Shown piece after piece: positions 35,020-46,170 of a DNA stretch of 64,000 nt (position 1 is its first letter; each line of letters opens with the position of its first letter). Made by a program: the position numbers and the translations under genes. Origin of the DNA: Sipunculus nudus. Lineage: Eukaryota > Annelida > Sipuncula > Golfingiida > Sipunculidae. Under the pieces are notes generated by a model. It did not search any database and had not been told where the DNA came from. It saw nothing but the letters and a program-made list of their open reading frames with translations. The DNA lies in contig CM049313.1 of the NCBI GenBank assembly GCA_026874595.1, forward strand, positions 65,910,159 through 65,974,158, in the 5' to 3' direction.

Positions 35020-37990
35020 GCCCCAAAAGTTATAAACAAGTGGATCTATCAAAACGAACCGTCTGTGTACCGTGAGGTCAGCTTGTTACTTATTTTATAA
35101 ATAAGGGTTAAGGGATTTTCTTTATAAAGAAGATAGACGTCAGATTTCAGCACAGACCGCTCTAAACTTGCCTCTAAGTCACATAATTCAACGTCTTTTT
35201 ATAAGGCGAAAGCAAGTAAAGAAAATTTAACTTTGACATGGGAAACACATGCAGACACTCTAAAAGGAAAGAAATATACATACGTGTCAGAGAAGTTTAG
35301 TGCCCACTCTTGGAAAGCACAACACTATACCACATCTAGGTTTTGCTTTATGCCAGGCAAGGTTCTCCATCCCCGCTCTGTCGGCTACAGGGTTTAATAT
35401 ATATAACGCAGAAATAATCACGTCACAAGTCAAGCTTGTTCTTTAAGAACAGATTTATTCTGAAATTTAAAATTTTCTATGCCATCTCATTCCGTTCTGC
35501 AATCGTCTTAAGTGAACCGAATGACAGCGGCATTTCTTGGGATTGTCGAATAGGTTATGGTTTAAATATCAACAAAACAAAACCCGGCATCCTTTCGACT
35601 ACAGGTTATTTGATTTGTGACATTTTCATGATACACGTAAATGTTTCCAGTATCCAATTCTTCCATATATGTAATTTTTCATTTTTGTTTCACTGTTTTA
35701 CATTGTTACTATATATATAATCCTATTGAAGGATAAAATACGTATTTTAAAAACATTTCTTATTAAATAACAAGAATTCTCATCCCTTGCCTCGCTAAAG
35801 TCGCATGCAATGTATAGTCAAAACTGAAATATATTACATGCCAACTGAATTTAAAACCAGCTATTCAACAACCCTTTTCATTAGAACTTATGATTTGGGG
35901 CAAACTTTTCATGCATATTGAAACACACTAGTTAATTTCTATGAGGAAAACCTCTTATAATGCCTCTGTGGTGGATGGATGTAGTCCTTTATACTTTTGT
36001 CAGCTTTTGCTAAAATATCTGTGAGTGGGTTTCATTTTATCGTCATTATCGGGTCCGCTTACGAAGGGGTAACCAAAGGGGTGCTAGGTATAAGGCACGC
36101 AAAATAAAAGTATTGTTCTACGGACTCAGGGAACAGAAAATAATGTGCGAGCAGGCATTTTTTCACTGGTCTAGACACAAACCGTGGAATTTTGCCAGTT
36201 GTCTAGAAAATATAAATGTTCCAGTTCTTGAAATGGTGTACATGATAAACATAAAACTGAGTCAATTTCCCATACCTTTGAGAATTACTTTCAGGAATAT
36301 GTGCCATAAAAGAAATAAACAACAATACCAAGAATCCAACAAAAAAAAACTATAAAGCCATAAATAGGTGGAGAGCAGCAGCTGGACGCAGTATGTATTT
36401 GGCATTCAATAATGGTATTTATCAGCAGCGAATAATCAATACTAGAGCCAGAAAAGATATACAGCATGATTGGAAAAGGGTATGACTGAGTTATCGCGAG
36501 AGATAACACATGTATATAATAGAATAGCATTATTACAGATCCGCTGGGAGGTACAATGACAACACACACTCAAATTATAAACGGCTAAGCTAAGGCTTAA
36601 GACGGGAAGGACGGTACCCGAGCTGAACTGTTGACGCGGACGGAACCGGACCCAGCCAGCTCCCTCAACGAAGGCACCCTGCCCCAGCATGCAGAAAGTT
36701 CGGCCCCAGTCTCGAACCCTTACGACGAATGATGGTGCAGCGATCTTTGTTTCCATCATTGGCCAAAATTATAAACGGAAATTTAAGAAATTATATATTG
36801 TGTATGAGTGTGTGTTGGGAGGGGGGGGGGGGTAACACACTGAGAAAACGTTTGTGGAGTTAATCTTAATCAGTATTATTTGTTTCTGTTCAAATTCTTA
36901 CTTTGCCATTCTGATGTAAGTTGATCCCGATACTCCGAGGACGAGAGGAATTCACTATTAGGCTTACTTTGTTCTGGCCCGCAGAGCTTACCTTTGATGC
37001 TGCTATAGAATCGGTGGACCCTGGGCTTGTATTGCAGCACACACATGGCGGAGGACTGCTTGAGGTCTCTGATTACAATATAGCTAATTCTAGAAAAAAA
37101 ATATATTTTGAATTAAATGTTGGAATGCTATTGTATCCAGAATGAACACGATACTGAATTGTCAGCTGGAAATTTGCATAAACAGACCCATGAAATCAGG
37201 AAGGGGGTACCCTGTTGACCCTAATAGCACTGTATTTTTACTAGAAATGAGCACAGAAGACCATAGCCTTGTCCATCAGGCCAGTCACGTTGGTCTGGTG
37301 TTCTTTTTTTTCTGTTTAAGCGAAAAATATTCGAGTACATTCCTGCAGCTGATTTCCAAAGTTTGGTCTACATAAAACACTGTTAAGTCGGAGCCTGCGA
37401 TCGCAAAACATGGCTTTATGTTTATGTAGAGTCAACATCTGACCTCTCAGAGCATTTGTGAGTCCTCTTCCAACTGGTTCTATTCCTTAAAGGGTCCTAT
37501 TCGCATATCAGATATGTAAAATATACACGATGTACAGTCTTTTTCTCCTTTGGGTTTCTACCAATATTTCGTTGTGAAACCGTGTATCCCATTGGAAATA
37601 AAGTTGCACCGGGCACAATCAGTTTCATAAAGCATACACATAGCATCCAACCACCTGGTAGCCGAATTGCGAAGCTCCACAATTTGATGTGTGTTGTTTC
37701 ACCTTGTTTGGGAGTTTTCGTGCATGCTCAAGATCTAAAATTCACGCGCGTGCACTGCGTGAACTCACACACAAAAACACACCAGCGTATAAAACTGGTG
37801 ACTTGGAGGTGGTTAGTCCATGTGCCTGAAAGGTAAAGCTGGGGAAACTTTTTTTAATGAACTAATAATATGATAACATACACAGTATTGTAAATAATAT
37901 ACGTATCATAAGCAACGGGTGAATGAAATGCTGTGATGCATAGATTGTTTTCTCTTATCTGAAATTAAGTGGATTTCTTATACAAGTTTG
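35020..37990. other. no gene seen; G13 tract
   Basis: A G tract lies at 36820-36832 beside TGTGTGTTGG. At 36590-36740 a short GC-richer block contains a partial B-box-like sequence on the minus strand (GGGTTCGAGACTG) but no A-box. No exon could be supported. Confidence 0.45.
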
Positions 37991-37995
37991 AACAT

Positions 37996-38380
37996 TGTTA
38001 CGAAGACAAATAAATGAGGGGAAAATCCTGGGCCGATCCGGGAGTCGAACCCAGGTCGGTGGCGCACAAGTCCGGCGTACAACAACCGCTTCGCTAGCAA
38101 AGCATGCTTCTCTAGCGAGACAGTTCGGTCCGCTTTTATTTCACCCCGTAACACACCCCCTCTTAAAAGCGCTATCACAACAGGACTCATAATCCCAGGA
38201 GTCACACTTTGGTGAGCTTATTCCCTGGGCTACAAAGTTAACCGGTACGTTAGACGAGCCCCAATTTTGTTACGAAGACAAATTTTTGAGGGGAAAAAAC
38301 CTGGGCTGATCCCGGAGTCGAACCCAAAGCAAGTTTCGCTAGCGAGACAGTTTGGTCCGCTTTTATGTCACCCCGTAACA
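37996..38380 (-). mobile_element. complete TRIM retrotransposon with tRNA-like module in its LTR
   Basis: The element is 385 bp, begins TGTTACG and ends CGTAACA (TG...CA), and is flanked by ACAT on both sides (37992-37995, 38381-38384). Two direct repeats form LTRs: 37996-38153 (158 bp) and 38268-38380 (113 bp). They are alike at both ends, but the second lacks about 45 bp in the middle. Polarity is minus. After the 5' LTR comes a primer-binding-like site (minus TTGGGGCTCGTC, 38253-38264), 11 of 12 matches to the complement of a tRNA-Pro 3' end. Before the 3' LTR is a polypurine tract (minus AAGAGGGGG, 38156-38164). The internal region is only 114 bp and noncoding, so it must use another element's enzymes. 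Inside the 158-bp LTR a tRNA-like block carries an A-box (TAGCGAAGCGG, minus of 38086-38096) and a perfect B-box (GGTTCGACTCC, minus of 38041-38051), 45 nt apart as in a real tRNA. Confidence 0.85.
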
Positions 38381-38384
38381 ACAT

Positions 38385-40080
38385 AAAGAGCCAGGTGATA
38401 CTTTTTAATTATTATAATACACTTGATGGTAGCTGTTTTATTCCACTGCTGAGACTTATTAATATTGTCGATATTAGCTTTGGAGCTTCTGTTTATAGTA
38501 ACAAAATAGCAAACCCGATTGGACAGGATTTCGTGAAACGGTGTGTATATATCAAACAATTTCCTATTCTACATAAAACATCCGAATACAGCTTCAGCCA
38601 ACGTATTTACAGTCAGTATTCCGTGCGCATCTGCCTGTAAACTTTACAATGACGGCTTCGTTTTGATCTGAATGTTTATGGGACAGAATCAAACAACAGA
38701 AGATCCCAGATAGCCCGGCATCAAAGATTTAATATTGAGTTACGAGACGTAAGCTAATAAATGGCGTCACTATGACGTGTGGGGTCTGATCTTAGTGGGC
38801 GGTCACCGGTCTCAAGTCTATATTTCTTTAAACGTCGTTTTGTAGCATAGTGCTTCTTTGAACGCAGCAATCAAACATGTTGACTAAAGGCATTACCCTA
38901 CTGCTAATCATGGAAGAAGTCATGTGTACATCTGAATCCTTTAACACGTTTAAGAATCATCTGTCCTCAAACAGGACTTAGTGATCAGCCAGCATAATTT
39001 TGGAACCACATCATCAAAAATATTTTGTATGTTTTGAATGTTCTTATGAACATCTCAATACCAATTTATTTGGCTGAGCTTTTTATTTTGTGATAACTAA
39101 TCCGGTAATAGTATTTTTTAACCTTTCTGATTACCGAGTTGTGATTTGAAGTATGAAACTTCTCAACGCAGTCGACATGGTTAAAGTAACTGGAGGTCCT
39201 AGGATAATAAAACTTGGGAGGCCAAATTTTAATTTTATTGCTGATTAGTTTATTAAAGGATTAATAAAAAAACATTATTTATACTATCTAACTCTACTAG
39301 GCTCAGAAGGTCCTCAGGACCTGTTATATATTGGTTGCGGATATATTAACTGTTTAATGGTTACTGTTTGTTTAACTAGGCTTAGATCCTAAGATCAAAG
39401 GCGAATTGTTCAGAGCTCCTGCCAATGTGTTCCTGGATCAACAGTTTCCACCGAAGATTTAAAAAGTCCTAATGATGAGAGACCAGAGATTTCTATATCA
39501 AAACCAGGGCGGGCTGGCCCACGGCGGCATCTCAGGTTTTAGACCTTCGAAGGATGCTAAGGAATATCTGGAATACATGAACAGGACGTAGCCTATATTG
39601 TACCATAAACCTACCTACAGTGGCCTTTTACCCTTTTCTTCAGAGCAAGGTCTCGGGCACAGTTTAGTAGAGACCTTGCTTCCGCGAGCCCCAGTGGTGC
39701 TACTTCATGGGTTATTAATGACACGATTGGGCAAATCAGGTTGTTCACGTACACTTGCTTCAGTGGGCCCCAGCGCATGCTCATTAACATGACTCATGAC
39801 ATGAGTTATTAATATAAGACACTTAAGTCAATCAGACCGCTGGCCTTTCACAAAGGGGAAAACAAATCGGTTGCTCTTTTTAGATTTACCGTCTGGCGAA
39901 GGGAGAAGTTATTGAGAATCTGTCCAATCAAATAACGGCTTGTACAGCTTATGAGTTTTCGGTGTGTGTTCCTGTTGATAATCTCGTTAACCGTTAAATA
40001 TAGAATTAATTTATTTTACATGGACTGTACAACTAGTAATAATAACTATATGAACAGTTTAGATTGATGTGTATATTCAA
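38385..40080. other. no gene seen
   Basis: Anonymous AT-rich sequence after the right ACAT target duplication. Confidence 0.5.
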
Positions 40081-40370
40081 AGGAGGTTATGTTTTTGCCT
40101 GCATTGGATTGTTTGTCTCTTTGTTCGTCTGTCTGTCTGTTCGTCTTCAGTTTGTTTGTCTCTCTTTTCGTTTGTTTGTTGGTTGTTAGCAACATTACTC
40201 AAAAAATTATTAACGGATCTTGTAGAATTTTTTTAGGAGAGCTCGGCAATGATTCCAAAACTAATTGATATTTTAAAAAGGAATAAATGCTACATTTCTG
40301 ACAATGCCATATGAGGGTAAAAAGCTGCTTTGGCGGAGGTCTGCGCTCTCTGAATGCAAATTTCAAGTAT
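40081..40370 (-). repeat. dispersed repeat family, copy 2
   Basis: Minus-strand order of blocks: GCATTCAGAGAGCGCAGACC, TACCCTCATATGGCATTGTC, TTGCCGAGCTCTCC, then a GT-rich tail on the plus strand (GTTCGTCTGTCTGTCTGTTC). These match 9316-9550 in order. Noncoding; class unknown. Confidence 0.6.
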
Positions 40371-42349
40371 ACAAATGGGTTTAAATGGCCGTTATGATTC
40401 CTGTCATCAAATACGCGCGTCTGTTCAAAATGCATGATATAGCAGGCCGGGAAACCCGCTGGTTCTCAAGAAGAACCTCGAATTGGATGGTACCCGGTTC
40501 GAACCCCGCTGATGGCTCAGATACGGAATGGTATAAATCTCGATAAAACCACAGCGGTACGGTTTGATGTCTTAAACACAGGTTTTGAGCTCTGGAACAT
40601 TCTTAGCCCTTGCATATAAAGAAATGAACCCCAGAATGCTTAAGACAGATCATTCCTGTCGTGTAGTTTCCTACATCCCCTTGTACCCCTTACATGTTAT
40701 ATTGTGACGTTGTTTGAAGTTTGTTTTCAAAGTCGGGGGCCATTTGTTGAAATTCTGTGGTAGAAAACTTCGATCCCGATGAACAGACCAAGATTTGAGG
40801 TAATTTGGATCACCAACATATGTTTTTATTCACCTTTTTTCCTAGCCGAAGACGTGGGTCGTACTCAGGTAAAAAGGATGCCGTTCTTCTGGTCCGTATA
40901 TTCATTAAAACATGACTCACAGGCCTTTTTTAAATGAATGGACTGTGCCTGCCTGTAATTTAATATCGAATGTAATATAAACGTCCAGGTGGCAGGCTGC
41001 CGCTAACTGACCGAAAGAGCTGACCTTTCATGCAACCATGGAGGCTTGTACTTGCATGTTTTCTATGCTTGTGAATTACACAACGGGAGGAATTATTTGT
41101 GTAGTCTATCACTTCTTTCTAGTTATATTATAAGTAATCTTAATTGTAATAATGCAGTAGCAGCAACATTAGTAGTTGCACTATTTGTAGTAGAGGTAGT
41201 AGAAGTAATACTAGTAGTAGTAGTAGTAGTTAGTTGTGATTGTATATTGCATGCTCTATAGGAATATAGTGGGGAATAACAGATTGTCAGATTGACAGTG
41301 AAAATTATGTTAAAGCCAACCACGTTACAATGTTTATATTCTGTTTATATTCAGTCCTAAGCCGTGGCTACACTTTTACCCATGCATTAAGCCCTGCTTA
41401 TTAACTGAGAAAATATATCTTTTCTGTTTACATTTATTTTAGATTTCCGACCAATTATCACAGTCTTTACAGTCTTAGAGACAATATGCTATTTAAGCTT
41501 TTTGTGTCTTTACCAACATTTTAACATATTTAATTGAGAGTTTTTGCTTAAGGTTATTGGAGATATTTGAAAAATAAAAATAAATATGCAGCACATTTGA
41601 CCTGAAAGAATCAAGCCGTATGTGGGAGTTCTAGATGTCAATTTCAAATTCGCTTTAGTGAGCATGTGAACATAAAGGGCAGAGAGTGGTCCCCAATCTT
41701 CCTTTATTCACTGCAAGCAGAGTACTATGATATTGCCCGATAGTTGGATCCCTTTTCCTAAATCCAATACTTATGTGAGGAGTCTGAAACGGCAGGAAGT
41801 ACACCATAAAAACAGTTTCGATTAAGCAATTTGTAGTGTTAAATGTCGTTCAATATTTGTACCATCTTCTTAAAACAAAATCATTGGCGTTATACGATAC
41901 ATGGCAGCGCGTGTAAAAGAATAATAACAAATTATTTAATACTTCAATTTAATGGTGACATAAAGAAATGAAAGGTCAAAGGTTTAAATATATTCCACAT
42001 GACTATGACCCTTGCCGGGTAATATTGACATTAAACCTCATACACTCGGAGATTACAATGTTTATATACCCATCAACAGGTTAAGCAATATAATACTGAC
42101 CAAAATCAAATTGATCAATACCTCTTGTGTTTTAGAGTACCAACAAACTGACTGCCTATATGGATGCCTTTGGATGATGACTGTGCTGTCTCAGATCATA
42201 ACCCCAACACATCCTGTTCTTGTTCATTCTCAACAGCAAAACTTCAATGATTTATTTGAACTAATTCCAAATAATTTACTAAATCAATACCATTTCATTA
42301 TAATATCATAAAATCAGTGGGTACACTACTTTGCTCTTTATCAGCATTA
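40371..42349. other. no gene; B-box-like site and (TAG)n
   Basis: CGGTTCGAACCCCGC at 40495-40509 nearly matches a polymerase III B-box, but no A-box lies about 44 bp upstream, so at most it is an eroded SINE. An imperfect TAG/GTA trinucleotide tract lies at 41155-41233. Nothing else was recognised. Confidence 0.45.
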
Positions 42350-43400
42350 TATAGTCAGTGCATCTTTTCTTTACTCTTACACAGAATCATTAATAATGCG
42401 TTTCCCTTCTTAACTGTTTCATAACACTATAAAGACAGGGACGACAAATTAGTGCGTTCCTTTTTTTTTTTGCTTTTTTATTGTCAAAAAGTCAGTGCGT
42501 CTGTTCTTTACTCTTATTCTCTCAAAATGATAAAGTCTGTGCGTCTCTCCTTTACTCCTTCTTTTCAGCATCATTTGGCCAATGTGTTCCTTCTTCTCCT
42601 TTTAGCAACGTCATTAACTGAGTGCATCCCTTCTTCAGACGTGTCCATCAATATGAAGTCAGTGCATCCCCTTTTCATTCTTAATAAACATCAGAAAGTC
42701 AATGCGTCCCTTCTTTTTCTTTATTGTTTCAGGATCATAAATTGATCCCTTTTTTTCTTCTTACGAAACATCATAAAATCCAGGCACGTCCCTTCTTTCC
42801 CTTTTTTTCATCATCAATGAGTCAGTGCGTCTATTCTTTACTGGTACCCTCTCAACTGATAAAACCACTGCGCCCCTCCTTTCCTCTTTATCAACATCAT
42901 TAACTGAGTGGTCCCTTCTTTATCCGTATACATCATTTGGAGTCAGTGAGTCCCTTGATTTATTCTTAAGAAACGTAACAACGTCAATGCGACCCTTTTT
43001 TCACTTGTTCAGGATCAGGAATTGAATGCTTCCCTTTTTTATTCTAACTCAACATCATAAAGTCAATGCGTCCTTTTTTCCCTTTTTAGCATCATTGTTT
43101 TAAGTGCGTCCCCTTTTTAGTTTTACCCTGTCTTTTTTTAAGTATGATCAAGTCAGTGCCTCCGTTCTTTTCTATTAATTTTAATCATAATGTCGATGTG
43201 TCCTATCTTAACCCTTTGTCACCGACACTACGTCATCGGGTCCTTTGATTACTTCATAGCATTATATAACATAGTAATGCGTCCCTGCTCATCCATAGAA
43301 GCATAGCGTCACTGCATTCTTCCTTTACGCTTTCTCAGTATTTTAGTGTCAATATTTTTTTTACGGTTTTTTAAAATCATCGCGTTATTGCGTCCTGTCT
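42350..43400. repeat. decayed minisatellite, about 42-bp period
   Basis: The phrase GTCAGTGCGTCCCTTCTTT and variants recur about every 38-50 bp (for example near 42354, 42448, 42490, 42535, 42620, 42658, 42698, 42822, 43063), each followed by pyrimidine-rich sequence and ATCAT(T/A)AA. About 24 units are recognisable, heavily mutated. The plus strand is pyrimidine-rich throughout. Confidence 0.75.
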
Positions 43401-44889
43401 CTGGGTTTTTTTTTACCGAACGCGTTTTGGCCAAGCCATTTCCCTGGACTCTGTACTGTTAAAAGGCCGAAACCTTTTGGTCTGTTCACCTCTTTGCCTG
43501 TGACAAGAATGCTGAAAGAGAAATTATCAGCGTTGAAACTCAAACGGAAACTTACAAAATCCTGAATTAATTCAAATCAGTACATTTGATTTGAAAATCG
43601 ATATTGGGCAAAAGAATATTGCAAATAATAAATCAAGTTAATTGATAAGAACGATTTTGCACTGCCTGCTGGTTTATTTGTCTCCAGTCCCCTCAGGCCG
43701 GCTTCCCAAGTTCATGTTTCCAAATAACTATATCAGACAAGGGCTGTCGGCGGATCCCCACGGGGATGCGTGAGTCTCCACTATAATGCGAACCCTTACG
43801 GGTTTGTTTCGTCCAGCACCCAGTTTAAATGATGTGTTATTGCTTCGCAATCTTAATCCCATTCCTTATATTGTGCCTATACCTTTGTTTCCAGTTTGAT
43901 GTAACCGTTTGGCAATGTGCCAATATACGTCAGTGCTTATATGGCCTGAACCACTTGTACACCTCAATGCGCAGAACCGGACTTTTACAATCGTTCGACT
44001 CTTCTGCTTAGGGATTGCAGGCATAAAAATCCTATGCCCACAATGCAGTTTACGTTATAATATACAGCAGCGGCGTTAGTATAAATGCAGTGTAGATTTG
44101 TGATGCCTTCGTTAAAATCTGTTGAGTCAGAATTGTTTCAACGCAAATTAAATGAAATGTGTGTTTTATGTGGTATAAAATTCACGGTATATAAGCGATA
44201 ATTTGTAAAAAATGAGCATGTAAAATGAAAGGAGAAAGTGTTTCCCTGAAATGTAAGATATCTTTAAATTTAAAGTTTGACGATTGAGACAAGTATAGCC
44301 CCGGCCATACCCACGATTCCAAAATGGAAAAGGTTCGTTTTTAGTAGAAACGGCCTCTGGTGGAAGGGTACATGTACATGTTAAGATAAAATAGCACTAT
44401 CAAGTTTATAACCCATGTGCGGGTATATATATGCATATGCGTGAAAAACCGTTTATATGTGTTTGTAACTGTGTTAACTCGCGGAGAAAATACAACCTTA
44501 TCATTTATATTTTCAGAACCTCAAGATCACATTGTTTAAATTAGTAGTTGTCCATCCATTATTATATTAAAGGTCATGTATTTTTTAAAGCACCATCCCA
44601 AAATAGAACGTTGCTTTTTTCTCTATCTCCCAGGTTCTGGTGAAAGACGAAAACGAAACCTCAATTTAAAGTGAATCGTATAGACTAAAACACATTTATT
44701 TAAACTATTTCATAAAATGCCAATCAACTCTGTATTATGTATACATCTATAACTTCAATTATTTGTTTTTGTTGTGTTGTAAATTTTCATAAACGTTATA
44801 CCATTATTATAAAAACGTCTTTTATATTTACTTAAGTAGCATCCCTGGTAAAAACGCCGTTCATGAAAACCATCCAATGCCTTTTTTTG
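43401..44889. other. no gene seen
   Basis: Anonymous sequence. Confidence 0.45.
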
Positions 44890-45250
44890 TGGCGCGAGCT
44901 AGACCGGTCCAAATAAATATGGAGCGGGCTACATTTTATCTTGCATTCACACTGTGCGGACCAGGTGACCATTTAGAACGCGCTACCCTGTCAAGAAAGG
45001 CCGCATAGCACTTAGCCCGACTTACAAGCTGCATTGCGTTTACACGCATAGCGCGCTCCACTTCTGTTTACACACGTACGAAGCACAAATAGAGGCCGCT
45101 TTAAACGCTGTCTGACACGCGCTAGAAAGTAGAACCGACTCAAACCGCTGGTCATTTTGTAACGCGCTCTAGATGGAAAACCCAAAAACTGGAGCATTAA
45201 GACTTGGAGCGCGCTAAACGATGTAGAGCCGTCAAGAAATAAAAAACGTG
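44890..45250. repeat. CpG-rich cluster of GCGCGCT palindromes
   Basis: In about 360 bp the words GAACGCGCTA, ATAGCGCGCTCC, ACACGCGCTAG, AACGCGCTCTAG and GAGCGCGCTAAA recur on both strands, with AGACCGGTCC near the left and TAGAGCCGTCAAGAAA near the right. CpG density far exceeds the neighbourhood. It could be a palindromic MITE or an unmethylated control region; no defined ends were found. Confidence 0.45.
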
Positions 45251-45313
45251 TGTAAATGGGGCTAATACATAGTTAAACCTTTATCGTAAGACTAGACAAA
45301 AGATGGTCTTAAT

Positions 45314-46046
45314 TGTTACAGGTGTCTGCGCAGGAGTGTTACATATGTCTGTTGACATTCTAATTCGTGTAGCCCAGGCATAGTTCCTTGTTATGGGAAC
45401 CTCGCTTGTTGGGCGCTTGCTCGCGGGGTCTAAAGCGTAGAGACACAGCGTTCTTTTTTGTTCTAGATGTTTCGGGTCTGTTCATATGCGTGTGTATTGT
45501 TCTTTGAAATTTTCCTTTTCTAGAATTTTCGAGTGAGAAGCTATAAATAGGGCTGTGTTTAGAGCCGGCAGAAAGGAAAATACCGGCGAGCACTTATAAT
45601 AGAGTGTTACTTTCTCGTCAGTTTTGGGACCTTTTCCGATAAATGCAGTGGTGTTAGATATTCATCGGACTTAATACAGATGTAATACGGACTGTCTCCA
45701 GTTTGCCTTTGAATAATTACTATTTACGTTGATTATTGGTATTAAAGGGCTCTAGTTGAGCCGTGACAGTGGTGGTATCCAGAAATCAAAGCCTAGGATC
45801 CGGACACTCTGGTACTGTACATTTTATTGTTATACTCTGTAATTGTATTGATTTAGTGTTTTGTAATGTTAGGATTGCTTAAGAATAAATTATAATTATT
45901 GGTTAACAAAAAAAGCACTGACTTCTTTATTCATTCCCCTAGACATTTTACGCTGCCTAGTGTTCAGAATCTGATTTTTTTTATCTTCGCAACAAAATTT
46001 TTGCTGATCACGATTACGTGATCTGTTGTTATTAGGTTCCGTTACA
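45314..46046 (+). mobile_element. solo LTR of a Gypsy-like retrotransposon
   Basis: A 733-bp segment starts TGTTACAGG and ends TTCCGTTACA (TG...CA), flanked by TTAAT (45309-45313) and TCAAT (46047-46051), a 5-bp target duplication with one mismatch. It holds a TATA box (TATAAATAG, 45542-45550) and a poly(A) signal (AATAAA, 45884-45889), giving promoter, R and U5 in plus orientation. Its right half matches the LTR next to the Gypsy pol fragment at 24.06-25.23 kb, which identifies the family. No internal region or second LTR is adjacent, so it arose by LTR-LTR recombination. The GC-richer upstream half (45400-45600) may contain enhancer sequence. Confidence 0.85.
45542..45550 (+). promoter_or_regulatory. 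TATA box of solo LTR
   Basis: TATAAATAG lies 228 bp into the LTR and about 340 bp before its AATAAA, as expected for an LTR promoter. It may still be usable since the LTR looks intact. Confidence 0.6.
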
Positions 46047-46170
46047 TCAATTCACAGGTGGTCTTATTAGACTGGTCAGTTTTAACTTATGTGAATGGTT
46101 TCCGTTCACTCAAAGGTGGTCCTAACAGGCAGGTGGTCTTGTTACATAGGTGGTCGTTTAGAGAGATTCT

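Larger units (their letters stand above)
45270..46170. mobile_element. MITE split by a solo LTR
   Basis: The right flank of the LTR (46052-46168) repeats GGTGGTC four times and ends AGGTGGTCGTTTAGAGAG, ATTCTAATG, matching the right terminus of the MITE at 26677-26840. The left flank (45272-45313: AGTTAAACCTTTATCGTAAG, then AAGATGGTCTT) resembles the expected left terminus. With the LTR removed, the flanks would form one TA-type MITE of about 160 bp. The left end is much the weaker match. Confidence 0.45.

Noticed and set aside
38041-38096. A genuine tRNA gene on the minus strand
   Set aside because: The A-box, B-box and T-arm are good, but the sequences where the acceptor arms should be do not pair and the block lies inside an LTR.
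40490-40512. tRNA or SINE call from the B-box-like sequence
   Set aside because: No A-box at the right distance and no second copy of the surrounding sequence was seen.
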